NCBI GenBank assembly: GCA_014843695.1
Contig: CM026404.1
Coordinates: 81,637,541-81,701,540 of the forward strand
Direction of reading: 5' to 3'
Origin: Archivesica marissinica
Taxonomy: Eukaryota > Mollusca > Bivalvia > Venerida > Vesicomyidae
DNA: 64,000 nt
Positions 35,676 through 46,370 of the stretch are shown here, piece after piece. The position numbers and the translations under genes are program-made. The notes under the pieces were generated by a model, which saw only the letters and a list, made by a program, of their open reading frames with translations, searched no databases and was not told where the DNA came from. The first letter of the stretch is position 1. The number at the start of each line of letters is the position of its first letter.

Positions 35676-35928
35676 GGCTGTCCGATTAGTGCAGTGGTTA
35701 GAGCGCTCGCTTCTCACCAATGCGACTGGGGTTTGATCCTCGCACCGGGAAGTAGGCTATGTGAAATAGTACGGTGGTCGCCAGATCGCAGGTTGGTTTA
35801 CTCCGGGTACTCCGGTTTCCTCCACACACAACTGACCACATATACGCTTTCATCCACGCCAACGAGAGTGATTAATATAAGTTGTTAGAACTTACTTCGC
35901 CATCGTTGTAAAATAAATAAAGTTTAAA
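35676..35928 (+). repeat. SINE family A, full length
   Basis: Head (GGCTGTCCGATTAGTGCAGT, B box GGTTTGATCCTCG with one changed base), body (CTCCGGGTACTCCGGTTTCC, then the ACATATACGCTTTCATCC segment), shared 3' domain, and tail AAATAAATAAAGTTTAAA. Confidence 0.92.
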
Positions 35929-36318
35929 TCTGCACTAGGAACCTACCTACCTATCTATAGTGATTTGAAATCAAAGGAGGCTCCCGCATTTATTCTGCAG
36001 ATATTAGCTACTTTCATTGTTGCATCTTACACCCACGTTTGCTCTCCAACGGTTATATCTAGCTTCGTAATCTCAATGCAGCGTCGTGATTAATCTTGAA
36101 CGGTTTAACATGACATGAAAAACTACATCCATAACTGTTAACTACATCTGAGTAGGCAGCTACAACCACATGTGTTTGTGTTGCAAAATTTAATGAAGCA
36201 TTCAAAAATAAAATGGAGTGGAAAATATATTATTTATTTGAAAGACAAATTTGATATCTATTAATAAAAGTGTGGAAACAAGAAAATTGATCCGGAAATT
36301 ATTCTTAGATAACAAATA
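35929..36318. other. Intergenic sequence, no gene seen
   Basis: No recognisable feature. Confidence 0.4.
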
Positions 36319-36635
36319 AAACGTGATCTATATTTCGTTTCTTGGAAAATGTGCATGTAGCGAAATAATGCTATTTGTATGGATTAGTAACACACAAAAC
36401 GTGATCTATGTTTCGTTTCTTGGAAAAGTGCCATGTACCGAGGAGAGAATGCTATTTGTATGGATTAGTAACACACAACACGTGATCTATGTTTCGTTTC
36501 TTGGAAAAGTGGCATGTACCGAGGAGAGAATGCTATTTGTATGGATTAGTAACACACAAAACGTGATCTATGTTTCGTTTCTTGGAAAAGTGTGCATGTA
36601 CCGAGGAGAGAATGCTATTTGTATGGATTAGTATG
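36319..36635. repeat. 81-bp minisatellite, about 3.9 copies
   Basis: ACGTGATCTA recurs at 36,321, 36,399, 36,480 and 36,561 (spacings 78, 81, 81). Each unit contains GTTTCGTTTCTTGGAAAA, GTACCGAGGAGAGAATGCTA and TGTATGGATTAGTAACACAC. 81 is a multiple of 3, so a 102-codon frame with a 27-residue repeat stays open; no evidence supports translation. Confidence 0.92.
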
Positions 36636-36764
36636 AACTAAGAAGGGAACCATACTCATACAGCGCGTTCAGTCACGTGTCACGTCTGTATAGAAACTGA
36701 CGGCTAGATGTTGGCTGACATGATCTTCAAAAAAGGTTTTACCTATGATCTGTGTTTCCCCTGG

Positions 36765-36907
36765 CCCCGAGGTTATAAAACTTTTCTCCAATCTCAAACT
36801 CAGTCTCAAGCTTCTGATTGGTTCAGCCGAGTGTGAAACACACAATCAACCAATCAAATTTCTTGAGTTCGAGTTTGAGATCTGAGAACAGTTTTATAAC
36901 CTTGGGA
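36765..36907. repeat. Foldback (MITE-like) element
   Basis: The left arm starts CCCCGAGGTTATAAAACTTT and includes ATCTCAAACT and TGATTGGTT. The right arm is the reverse complement, ending AACAGTTTTATAACCTTGGG with AGTTTGAGAT and AACCAATCAAA inside. Arms are ~60 bases with several mismatches and a ~15-base loop. A more diverged relative may lie at 472-585. Confidence 0.8.
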
Positions 36908-37597
36908 CTTGCACACCACATAGAACACAGCATGTGCGTGTAGCTATTTGAAATAACAAAACCCTGAACCTGATTGGCTGAAATGTGAATATTAAAATAA
37001 GTCACCTACTTGAGATATTGCTCTGCAATAACCGTGTCATATATACATATCAAGTTCTTAAAAGTCATAAAAACGAATGGACGATCAATCAAAACAGTGG
37101 CATTATGGAATACAAGCTATAGCCGATGAGTACATATCTGAACGCATATTCCGGAAGCTGATCCAATAGCCGACTTGCATACCAGCAACAACAATACCAC
37201 AGATTTAGCAATAACACGCAAGCACAACGCATCTAAAGGTCATCAGGTAAGGTTACACATGCTTTCAGAAGTGAATGTTCTTTGAAACGGCACGAAATCT
37301 TTATTTAATCTACAATAAAATAATTGAACACGCCCAACGTTGACAGGCATACTTTATGCAAATATAACCTCCAAGGGGAATTTAGTCATAAACATGCCGT
37401 TGAATTAAATAACTTTAGAAATAGAATTCTAGTCACGATCTTAATATTGAACCTACAAATTATTCGTTTATAACATTTACATTCAGAAATGTGCACAACA
37501 GTCAGAATCCGTCATTTTCTGTTGAATATGTACCAATATATATTGATCCTGATACATTTTATATTAATATTATGAATTATTAATCTAAGCAACACAT
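36908..37597. other. Intergenic sequence, no gene seen
   Basis: No recognisable feature. Confidence 0.4.
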
Positions 37598-37836
37598 GAT
37601 TAACGCAGTGGTTAGCGCTCTCGCTTCTCACTAATGCAACCCGGGTTCGATCCTCGGACCGGGAAGAATGGGTACGGTGGTCGCCAGATCCGACAGGTAG
37701 GTTTTCACCGGGTTCTTCGGTTTCCTCCCACACGAATGACCACATATACGCTGTCATCCGCGCCAACGAGAGTGATTAATATAAGTTGCTAGAACTTGCT
37801 TCAAAATCGTTGTAAAATAAATAAACTTTAAACTTT
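37598..37836 (+). repeat. SINE family A, nearly full length
   Basis: Lacks the first ~10 bases of the head, starting at GATTAACGCAGTGGTTAGCG. It has the B box GGGTTCGATCCTCGG, the body with short deletions, the shared 3' domain and the AAATAAATAAACTTTAAAC tail. Confidence 0.9.
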
Positions 37837-38444
37837 TTATGAGGCAGCTAATCGTGACAGTTCGGTTTACTTGTAAAATGGTCACCGTTGAAGTCAACAA
37901 GTCTGGAAACTTACTGCTTAATACAGACTGGCTGCTTAATACAGACTGGCTGCTTAATGCACGTGACCGCTAACACGGGTGATACTGTATTGCGAAATCG
38001 TGAGCGTTGATAATAATGTTGGTATGGAATTGTTGGTAGATAACATATCTCATTTATAATAGGAAAATAGAGCAAGATTGATGCTTGTGATTAGATGATC
38101 GAATATATCACAGATTATATTAGAAACAAGCACACTAATACCAAACTAAAAGCTTATTGGTGTCACAGTATCTGAGGTAATCTTAGAAGATTTGCTAAGA
38201 CTGAACATCTTGAATATTCATTCAGATGATAAACTTAGTAATTAATTGTGTTACTCGAGCAGTAGAATTTAATATTTGGAATTAATTGTAGTCATACATC
38301 AACATGGGGATAATTTCGGTTGAAACCCACAGCAATATTAGATTTCATTCAAGTGTAAGTACCCACAACATGCGAATTCGATATTCTTCAATATACGCAT
38401 GCGCAAAGTCGTGAGCATCACGAATCGCGATTGTGATATGTGTT
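37837..38444. other. Intergenic sequence with an 18-bp tandem repeat
   Basis: No gene seen. At ~37,914-37,958 the unit TGCTTAATACAGACTGGC is repeated about 2.5 times. Confidence 0.5.
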
Positions 38445-38651
38445 TAAAGTTTCAACCGTATTTATTTTACAACGATTGTGAAGCAGGTTTTAACAACTTA
38501 TATTAATCACTATGTGGTCATTCGTGTGGGAGGAAACCGGAATACCCGGAGTAAACGCACCTGTCCGATATGGCGACCACCGTACCATCTCACATACTTC
38601 CCGGTCCGAGGATCGAACACGCGTTGCATTAGTGAGGCGCTAATCGGACAG
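38445..38651 (-). repeat. SINE family A with internal deletion
   Basis: Minus-strand family A with tail, 3' domain, B box and head, but about 25 bases joining the body to the 3' domain (the GCGCCAACGAG region) are missing. It abuts the next SINE (family E) with no spacer. Confidence 0.85.
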
Positions 38652-38873
38652 GTTATGTTTTTGGGGCTTAACATCACACCAACAGCTAAGGTCATATGGC
38701 GACTTCCCAGCTATACCTGGTTAAGGAATACCCCGGGTGCCACTTCGAGCAGTATTTCAGGCGCGAGCAGGCACTCCGGTAGAACCACCGACCTCCCACG
38801 AACCAGCATCAGTGAGAGGCAAGTTACTTGATGTCAATGGCCTGGTAACCACTCCGCCACGGAGTCCCGAATC
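38652..38873 (-). repeat. SINE family E, near full length
   Basis: The minus strand starts with a tRNA-like head (CTCCGTGGCGGAGTGGTTAC; B-box area GCTGGTTCGTGGG) with a long insert between boxes, like class II tRNAs. The body has GGTCGGTGGTTCTACCGGAG, and the 3' part reads the complement of CATATGGCGACTTCCCAGCT and CACCAACAGCTAAG. This is the reference copy used to recognise E fragments elsewhere. Confidence 0.78.
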
Positions 38874-38879
38874 GCAAGA

Positions 38880-39126
38880 GTGTGTGTTTTACGTTTATTT
38901 ATCGTCGCTACCGGTTGCTCATATGAGCGACGCCTCCTGAAGAGGTTAGTCATTTTAAATTGTTGGAGGATAGTGCAATGATATAGACAGAGATCCATTC
39001 CATAGTTTCCTTTGGTTCCTTTACGTGCACGGTGTAACAAAACGACACGAGATCTCGGTTTAAAGTCCCATCTGAAAGACTATTAATTTGATTAGGATCA
39101 AGACGGGGGATCGAACCTGTGATCCA
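38880..39126 (-). repeat. SINE family C, head-truncated
   Basis: Minus strand: the tail GATAAATAAACGTAAAACAC, TCAGGAGGCGTCGCTCATAT, GGTGCACGTAAAGGAACC-like body and B box are all present. It stops at AGGTTCGATCCCCCG, so the A-box half is missing. Confidence 0.85.
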
Positions 39127-39337
39127 TTTACAGCAATTACATATCAACGTGCATGCATGAATAACAAACACAATCTATAATTTCATTTTCAGACTGAATA
39201 ACGAAATAATTATATTGCATTACTCAATACTGGGTCTATTGCTATTCTCTTGGATTTTAAGCGATTTAAATTATATACACTGCACGTTTTTTCAATATAG
39301 TAGAATGTGCACAATTTAACAATTCTATAAATTTCAT

Positions 39338-39505
39338 CAGAGTCTCCTCTGGTTCTTTTACGTGCACGGTGTAAAGCACCGACACGAGACCTCGGGTAAA
39401 AGTCCCATCTGACTGTTAATTTATTAGGGGCAGACGGCGGATCGAACTTGCGATCCCTGGATTACCAGTCCAGCGTGTTAACCACTGGACTACAGATCCG
39501 TCTGT
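39338..39505 (-). repeat. SINE family C, 3'-truncated
   Basis: Contains a complete head (ACGGATCTGTAGTCCAGTGG; anticodon-like arm CTGGACTGGTAATCCAG) and early body on the minus strand, but the tail half is missing at the left. Loss of a 3' end is unusual for target-primed insertion and points to later deletion. Confidence 0.83.
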
Positions 39506-40044
39506 GAATCGTAAAGATCGCAAGATGCAAGCTAGACGTACATATAATTGTACTGCTATTGTTTGCTTAGAGCTCAACGACACAGTATTCCATGCGGATA
39601 TCCGTGGATATCAATGCGCGAACAATCAATGGGCAATGTGATTTAACACATGCTTATTTTGATACAGAGGACTACACAATTCATCATCCTGCCGAGATAA
39701 CTGACACTGGCAATTGTGTTTCTGTACATCTTATTGAATAACAATCGAGATGACATCCCGATTAAGGCAATCAAGCAAGCGGAATAGGATAAGCATGCAA
39801 TCTTCGACACATACAGATATCAGATGCACTTTTATTTTAGCAGTATAAATATAAAAATTACACGTTGGGTTTTCTAGCATTGCCCTGTTATATTAATTGT
39901 GGATGCTGGGTTTTGGGACCGGGTCTTGATGCGATGGGGTGGAACGAATGAATAATGGGCCGCATGTATTTATTATAGTGCTTTTGTTAAGATTATGCTA
40001 GTTTATCAGGTGCTTGAGAACCAAACCTTATAGTTATCACGGCA
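39506..40044. other. Intergenic sequence, no gene seen
   Basis: No recognisable feature. Confidence 0.4.
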
Positions 40045-40352
40045 ATGCTTATACGTGGCCACAGACGGGGTCTGTAGTCCAGTGGTAACACGCTGGACTG
40101 GTAATCCAGGGATCGCAGGTTAGATACCACGTCTGACAATAATAAAATTAACAGTCTTTCAGATGGGACGTTAAACCGAGGTCTCGTGTCGGTGCTTTCG
40201 GTGCACGTAAAAGAACCAGAGGAGACTCTGGAATGGGTCTCTATCTGAATCATTGCACTATCCTCCAAAAATCTAAAATGACTAATCTCTTCAGGAGGCG
40301 TCGCTCATATGGTGAGCAACAGGTAACGACGATAAATAAACGTAAAACACCA
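40045..40352 (+). repeat. SINE family C, full length, near-twin of the copy at 44,050
   Basis: Complete head (GGTCTGTAGTCCAGTGGTAA), body and tail (GATAAATAAACGTAAAACAC). It shares private changes with the inverted copy at 44,050-44,341: a loss in GCTTTCGGTGCACG, the B box AGGTTAGATACC, CTATCTGAATCATTG, and even the flank CTTATACGTGGCCACAGACG. Confidence 0.9.
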
Positions 40353-40520
40353 CTATACTTGGCCGCGAAACTATCGATTAGAATATAGATATAGTTACTA
40401 CAGCTTAAACGTTTATTAAACGGTGTAAACGTTTCTAATTTGCTATAACGTTATCAACTCAACAGTATGTGAGATATCACTTCCGATCTAGCGCACACTG
40501 GGGTCTTTTTTATTTTGTTT

Positions 40521-40768
40521 TTAAACTTTATTTATTTTACAACGATTGCGAAGCAAGTTTTAACGACTTTATTAATCACTCTAGTTGGCGCGGATGAAAG
40601 CGTAAATGTGGTCATTCATGTGGGAGGAAACCGGAGTACCCGGAGAAAACCCACCTGTCCGATCTGGCGACCACCGTACTATCTCACATTCTTCCCGGTC
40701 CGAGGATCGCACCCGGGTTGCATTGGTGCGAAGCGAGCGCTCTAACCACTGCGCTAATCGGACAGCCT
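40521..40768 (-). repeat. SINE family A, full length
   Basis: The minus strand runs from GGCTGTCCGATTAGCGCAGT through the head, body and shared 3' domain to the AAATAAATAAAGTTTAA tail. The B box has one change (GGGTGCGATCC). Confidence 0.92.
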
Positions 40769-41108
40769 GATGTCTCACATGTTGGGAGGAGGAATGGAAG
40801 TTAGCACCATTGCTATGAATGCAGAAGTAAAAACAATCCTTTATTATCATTGAACTTTTACTTCAAATCCGTTTCGATTAGATGAATAATAGTGTTATTA
40901 AACTTACAATAAAAACGTACATGTTCGCCATACTCTCACGAGAAGAGCCAATTATTAATGTTGTCCAGAACTTGTGGACCAACCCTCTTGTTTCAGCCAG
41001 TATGCTCTGTGTTTGATAAGGGGATTCAATATGAAACAAACACATATGCTACCCCTAATAATGCATAGCACTGTACGCGCCATCCTCCACATATGTACCC
41101 TTTATATA
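40769..41108. other. Intergenic sequence, no gene seen
   Basis: No recognisable feature. Confidence 0.4.
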
Positions 41109-41610
41109 TATACTCACACGAAAAAGAAAGTGTACACTTGGCTTGGTTAGAGGGAGAATTGTATACTTATATAGATCTATTGAAGCAAAATATAGGTAAA
41201 GTTGGTATCAAAATGTGCAAAATGGCTACACAATGTTTTACTTTTAATTGAAATTTGATAATTATCAGAACGTTTTACGTGTGAATATAATTATAACATT
41301 GTCCCTCTAACCAAGTGCATGTCCGCCTACGTGGTCGAGTGGTTAAGGTCGCTGACTTGTATACCACTGTAACCTATCATCACTGATGGTCACGGGTTCG
41401 AGCCCCGCTCAGGCCGTGTCTCATTTATATGAAACAGTTGGCATTTTCTTACGGAGGTTGGTGCACCCAGTACTGGTTAACCGCTGGAGCCTGCCCAGGA
41501 AAGGTGTTGTTAGGTAGACTGCCCGCCGGCGATATAGCCCAAAATGGACTTATGCAGGCGTAAAACCCGACACATAACCATGTGCACCCTTCCGTTTTCG
41601 TGTGGGTATA
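41109..41610. mobile_element. TIR element (MITE-like) split by a SINE
   Basis: The left end (from 41,109) reads TATACTCACACGAAAAAG, then ACACTTGGC and TTGGTTAGAGGG. The right end is its reverse complement, interrupted by a SINE D: CCCTCTAACCAAGTGCA before the SINE and GTGCACCCTTCC, CGTTTTCGTGTGGGTATA after it. The TIRs are ~57 bases at about 80% identity and both outer ends abut TATA, suggesting TA target duplication. Without the SINE the element is ~234 bp and has no coding capacity, so it is non-autonomous. Confidence 0.75.
41309..41587 (+). repeat. SINE family D, full length, nested in the TIR element
   Basis: Element 41,320-41,576 is flanked by AACCAAGTGCA (41,309-41,319) and AACCATGTGCA (41,577-41,587), an 11-bp target duplication with one mismatch. 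The head starts GTCCGCCTACGTGGTCGAGT, has a class II-like extra arm and B box GGGTTCGAGCCCCG; the body ends with GCAGGCGTAAAACCCG. Confidence 0.9.
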
Positions 41611-41654
41611 GCATGTATTCATTTATATGTGTTGTTCTGTTTAAATAGGTAATG

Positions 41655-41845
41655 TCAAGCCATTTGTGGAAGAAGATCCCGGGGGCCCCTGTCAGTAGTA
41701 TTCAGACATGACAGAGCATGCACCGGATACAACCAGCGACTACCTATAAGCCAGTTGAATAACATTCGACACAACCAGTGGTATTCGAACCTACATCGGT
41801 GAGTGACATGCGATTTGAACGACCGTAACCACATTGACCGGCCAT
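41655..41845 (-). repeat. SINE family E-like, diverged
   Basis: Contains TGGAAGAAGATCCCGGG, CACCGGATACAACCAGCGAC, AAGCCAGTTG and GTATTCGAACCTACA (a B-box complement) in family E order on the minus strand. It is strongly diverged. Confidence 0.5.
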
Positions 41846-42069
41846 AGATCCCGCGTTTGATGTACATGTATGACTATCAAGTAAGAGGTCACGTATCCTA
41901 TCCCGCAGTGTGTTACACCACATATTACATACATAGTACGTTTTTAATGTGATCTACCTAAATCGCCACAGTTAATGGATCTGTATGGAGATGCCATATC
42001 TATGTATACCAATTAATACATATTTCTAGATCGTTATATTGTACAACTACTGGCATGCATAGTTTTTTT

Positions 42070-43072
42070 TATTTCAAAATTGAAATTATTTGATGCTATG
42101 GTTTTATGTTTAAATTTTGTCTTACGGTTCGGAATTATGGGGCTTCCATAAAGCACCTGATATTGAGAGAATACATCTAAAATTCTTAAAACAAATTCTA
42201 TGTGTTAGTCAGCAGACAACAAATGCTGCTGTTTTCGGAGAATTCGGTCGATTTCCGTTATTAATATTGCGTAGAATAAGAATTACTAAATATTGGTTTA
42301 AAAGTATGAAAGCCCCAAAGTCCTTGATATACAGAATGATGTTGTGATCTGATGCAAACGGAAATCTTGTAAATAACTGGTCAATTAATGTTAAAAATAT
42401 GTTGTCAGAACTGGGTTATGCATATTTGTGGAACAAGGAAAATGTTAGTAATATTTCCTTTTCTAAATTGGAAAGTAATAATATATTTAAGAATGAATTC
42501 ATGCAAGAAAAATATTTATGTTGTGTTGATAATATGAAACATTGGACTGCATTATCTAGAGTTCGATGTTCAGCCCATAAATTGGCAATAGAAGAAGGAA
42601 GATTTCGAAACATTGAAAGAATTTTAAGAGTGTGCTCAAAATGTAATATGCATCAAGTAGAATCAGAATATCATTTCTTATTAGTTTGTCCTTATTATAA
42701 TGATATACGAAATATATATTTACCTAGATATTATTTACATGGCCAACCATTAATAAGTTTAGAACACTCATGAATTCAACACCAAAAAGCAAACTTGTCA
42801 ATTTAGCTAAATATATTTATTTAGCAACAAGTAAATGAAATGATATTAATTAACTTAATGAATGTTCCTACTTGTATAATAATTTGTGAGACACTGAATA
42901 CCAACTATATTGCTAAACAAACAATATAGTTCGTAAATGTTAATGCTATGCTTACTCAAACCTTATATAATATCATGCTTTTCTGTAACTTTGTATGTAA
43001 CCGCCAAACATGTTTCTTGGCGATGGACATGTACATGTTTATGCCAATAAAAACTTTGACTTGACTTTATTT
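42070..43072 (+). pseudogene. Non-LTR retrotransposon (LINE) 3' end, decayed reverse-transcriptase C-terminus plus 3' UTR
   Basis: Translated pieces match the C-terminal part of LINE ORF2 proteins: KLKLFDAMV, then after a frameshift YGSELWGF, HLKFLKQILCV and FGEFGRFPL (42,117-42,347). After one in-frame TGA (42,345) it continues with NWSINVKNML, a block ending RVCSKCNMHQVESEYHFLLV, CPYYNDIRNIYLPRYY, and after a second frameshift KLVNLAKYIYLATSK, with a stop at 42,836-42,838. The ~235 bases after it, ending with CCAATAAAAACTTTGACTTG, look like a 3' UTR. The catalytic FADD-type motif lies upstream of this 5'-truncated fragment and is absent. It is not functional. The LINE clade is not determined. 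Confidence 0.82.
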
Positions 43073-44049
43073 ATTGAATGGTTAAATTAGATGTGTGCCC
43101 TTACGCTACAATATAGAGATGTTTGTATTATATAATATCGTAATTTGTGACACTCTTGAATGGCCACCATCTTTGGTAGCCATTTTGTTTTTCTTCTTTT
43201 CAAACATAATATAATTGTTGATATTATATAAAAAGTTCATCACACATAGTTTGTTGTCTCATATATATTAGAATATTTTGTGTTGCACTCCGTACTAATG
43301 AGATGTAAATGATATGAATATGTTGTACGATTATGTTTGTTTAGATTTATCTTTCGTCTGTTTCCATTCCATTGAAACTAGAAATTTGTGATAAAATTGA
43401 TCTAGTTGCAATAACCCATTCCAGTTATATCCTAGACACGAATTTCAGAAACAATCTAACGACTTAATATATATCTATATGGCGAGATGCCCCTAGCAAC
43501 TGTGCTTTATAACTATTATAGATAATATACGACTACCACTTAAAATGGCACGCATGTTTCACATAGTGCATGACCAAAGTGGATGCATGTATATATTCAT
43601 GATCTTCCGTATCCATGGCAACAGACACTTCATGACATTGCTAGTATTTTATAAATTAATACTGGCATGATAACCTTTCGAACCCTACCATTAAACCGTA
43701 TCCTCCGTCATTCACTGCCAGACGAACATGTTGTATATAGGTTTCTTATTCAGTTCAGATACATTACTAGTATGACAAAGCCAATCATGAAACAATAGTT
43801 CACTTTACCATAAAGTCAGTGTTGTTCACATAGCAACTATTTAATTAATAGAGTTCAAATGCACCAATCCATTCATAGTGTTTAATACTTCTTCCTATAT
43901 CGCGATTGTCATTGGCTAATTCAGCCCATGTGACCGCCGTTCATAACCCAATGAACCGCATAATGATTCTATTCTCTAAATCTCTAATGCGTGATGGGTG
44001 CAGAAGTATAGTCCGTTTGAACATTATAGGAACGTATACCGCGTAAAGG
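43073..44049. other. Intergenic sequence, no gene seen
   Basis: No recognisable feature. Confidence 0.4.
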
Positions 44050-44357
44050 AGTGTGTGATTTACGTTTATTTATCGTCGCTACCGGTTGCCTATATGTGCG
44101 ACGCCTCCTGAAGAGATTAGTCATTTTAGAATTTTGGAGGATAGTGCAATGATTCAGATAGAGACCCATTCCAGAGTCCCCTCTGGTTCTTTTACGTGCA
44201 CCGAAAGCACCGACACGAGACCTCGGTTTAAAGTCGCATCTGAAAGACTGTTAATTTTATTATTGTCAGACGTGGTATCTAACCTGCGATCCCTGGATTA
44301 CCAGTCCAGCGTGTTACCACTGGACTACAGACCCCGTCTGTGGCCACGTATAAGACA
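44050..44357 (-). repeat. SINE family C, full length, inverted near-twin of 40,045-40,352
   Basis: Minus-strand full-length family C. It shares the private B-box change, the shortened GGTGCACCGAAAGCACC region and the 5' flank (complement of CTTATACGTGGCCACAGACG) with the copy at 40,045. Because flanking DNA is shared, an inverted duplication of the insertion is more likely than two independent insertions. Confidence 0.9.
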
Positions 44358-44486
44358 TATACCCATTCCAGAATCTCCTCTGGTTCTTTTAGACTGTTAA
44401 TGTTATTAAGGTCAGACTGGGAATCGAACCTGCGATCCCTGGATTACCAGTCCAGCGTGTTACCACTGGACTACAGATACGTCTGT
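44358..44486 (-). repeat. SINE family C, internally deleted
   Basis: Directly follows the previous copy. Minus strand: full head with CTGGACTGGTAATCCAGG, then a body that jumps from CTTAATAACATTAACAGTCT to AAAAGAACCAGAGGAGATTC, losing about 50 bases, and the tail half is missing. Confidence 0.82.
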
Positions 44487-44579
44487 GTACGGTATGACCA
44501 TGTTGACGAATCATAATGACAACTAGGTTTGTAATTTGCATAAATCTATTTATAGTTGTCATTACAACAATGTGAGACA

Positions 44580-44745
44580 TTAGTCAGTTACTGCCCCTGA
44601 ATACTCATCAAAGTCGATTGATCCTCTTAATTGGCTACCTCTGTTTTTATCGTTGTTTCCTTTGCACAACATGCTATATGTTTTCATTAGTGTTCTTATC
44701 TTATAATTATTAAATTTCTAAATTTCAACAGATATCCTACAGAAT
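44580..44745. repeat. Dispersed repeat, copy 1 of 2
   Basis: Resembles 56,515-56,680 in the same orientation: TCAGTTACTGCC, TACCTCTGTTTTTATCGTTG, TTTCCTTTGCA and TAAATTTC blocks in order. Diverged; family unknown. Confidence 0.55.
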
Positions 44746-45010
44746 ATCCAATGGATACTTTACTATAGAAATTGATTATAATTTAATTAACATGCTTTTG
44801 CTAAAATCACATTTATCATACCGCAACATCTGGTTAGAGAACACCAATACAAACAGAGGCTTTCAACTAAAAGGATTAATACATATTTCGCGATAAATCT
44901 GACGTTATCTGTCAAGAGAGGTAATCGAAAACCCAATAATGTCTCTCATTTAATGTTCTTTTGCTGCTTTTCATCGAGGTATGGACTGTCAGTGTCGTGC
45001 ACCAAATTAC

Positions 45011-45190
45011 TCTCTCGACATCATTCCTGGTGGAATCAATCGCCACGAGGGAGAGAGAGAGAGGGGGGGGCAACGTGGGATTTAAATGCCTTGCCTAAGG
45101 ACACAATCGTAACGGCTCCAGCGAGGCTAGAACGCCTGGCCGTTCGCGCCTGAAGCGAACGCGCTACGACGGCGCTATCACTACTTCCAC
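45011..45190 (-). repeat. SINE family B, lacking the 3' domain
   Basis: Minus strand: head with GCGTTCGCTTCAGGCGCGAA and a changed B box, then body to GATTCCACCAGGAATG. It stops before the 45-bp domain. A short GA-rich run (GAGAGAGAGAGAGGGGGGG) expands the normal GAGGGAGAGA block. Confidence 0.8.
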
Positions 45191-45327
45191 TAATGTATGG
45201 ATCAGTATCCGACAGTCTTGTATGATATAGCTGCCGTATGACAATAGTTAGAAACACTACTCATAAAACCCATGCACAAAACAAACATCATTTAATTCTA
45301 AGGTACAGCATAACACATCTAGTTTCC

Positions 45328-45550
45328 ACAAATTTATTTTAGCTCGATTGCGAAACAAGTTCTTACAACTTATATTAATCAGTCTCGAGACCTCATTCCT
45401 GATGGAATCCATCGCCACGATCGAGAGAGAGAGAAGAGGCAATGAGGTATTTAAATGCCTTGCCAAAGGGCACAGTCGTAATGGCTCCAGCGGGGCTCTA
45501 ACTCCGGACCTGAAGCGAACGCGCATCCACTGCGCTATCACGACTTCCAC
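45328..45550 (-). repeat. SINE family B
   Basis: Minus strand: head, body (GGCATTTAAATACCTCATTG), 3' domain and AAAATAAATTTGTGG tail. The head lacks ~10 bases beside the B box. Confidence 0.88.
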
Positions 45551-45690
45551 AAACATACCTGATGAGAACTACACAGCGTACATCCATCACTCTATTTTTA
45601 TATTAAGAAAACTGAAAACTTGAAAATACAGAATAATGATACAGATTTATCAGTAATATTTCCAGACCATCCCCTATTGAATTGTGTACG

Positions 45691-45911
45691 CTTTATTTAT
45701 TTTACAACGATTGCGAAGCAAGTTTTAACAACTTATATTAATCACTCTCGTTGGCGCGGCTGAAACCGTATATGTGGTCATTCGTGTGGGAGTAAACGGG
45801 AGTACCCGGAGAAAATCCACCTGTCCGATCTGGCGACCACCATACCATCTCAAATACTTCCCGGTCCGAGGATCGAACCCGGGATGCATTGGTGAGAAGC
45901 GATCACGCTAA
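45691..45911 (-). repeat. SINE family A, head-truncated
   Basis: Minus strand: tail, 3' domain, body and B box GGGTTCGATCCTCGG present; it ends within the head at TTAGCGTGATCGCTTCTC, so the first ~20 bases are missing. Confidence 0.88.
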
Positions 45912-46074
45912 TGATTTGTTGGATGGATAAAATGTATGCTAAATGATGCATAGTCACCAAGTACTTTAACATCAGAGTTATCGATTAACCACACCACAAA
46001 CTTATTTCTTGAATCGTTATATTTCTTAATGTTACTATGCGACAGATGTGACAAAGACCTTCCAAATGGTTTAC

Positions 46075-46370
46075 GGTAGGCCGGCGGTTCTACCTGGTGC
46101 CCATCAGCAAGCGAGCTGGATAGCTTCCTAATTGGGATTCGAATCTAGAGCGCTATGGATGTGATTTGAACTGGAGCCGTTACGATTGTGCCCTTAGGCA
46201 AGACATTTAAATTCCACGTTCCCTTTTCTCTCTCCCTCATGGCGATGGATTTCATCAGGAATGAGGTCTCGAAGGTGATTAATATAAGATGAAATAACTT
46301 GTTTAGCAATCGAGCTAAAATAAATGTATATACACTAGTGATTTGAACCACTCCGCTACAGGAGTTCAGA
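46075..46370 (-). repeat. SINE family E-like copy interrupted by a SINE B
   Basis: The host parts are 46,075-46,171 (CGGCGGTTCTACCTGGTGCC, GAGCTGGATAGCTTCCTAAT, GGGATTCGAATC) and 46,338-46,370 (GAACCACTCCGCTACAGGAG), reading as a family E head on the minus strand. The two parts join cleanly when the insertion and one target duplication are removed. Confidence 0.7.
46161..46348 (+). repeat. SINE family B, 5'-truncated, nested in family E, with target-site duplication
   Basis: Element 46,172-46,337 starts at TGGAGCCGTTACGATTGTGC and ends with the 3' domain and AAATAAATGTATATACACTA. It is flanked by an exact 11-bp duplication GTGATTTGAAC (46,161-46,171 and 46,338-46,348). This shows family B was active after the host family E insertion. 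Confidence 0.9.

Noticed and set aside
35363..35888. Two similar proteins starting MSTEA on opposite strands
   Set aside because: Both come from the 72-bp-arm palindrome; one frame continues through a SINE A head and body.
36323..36631. 102-codon frame with a 27-residue repeat
   Set aside because: Caused by the 81-bp minisatellite; no independent sign of coding.
39338..39505. Possible true tRNA genes in the SINE heads (for example a Thr-like GGT anticodon arm)
   Set aside because: Every head continues into a repeated non-tRNA body, the acceptor stem does not pair cleanly, and many copies share the same extension. They are SINEs.
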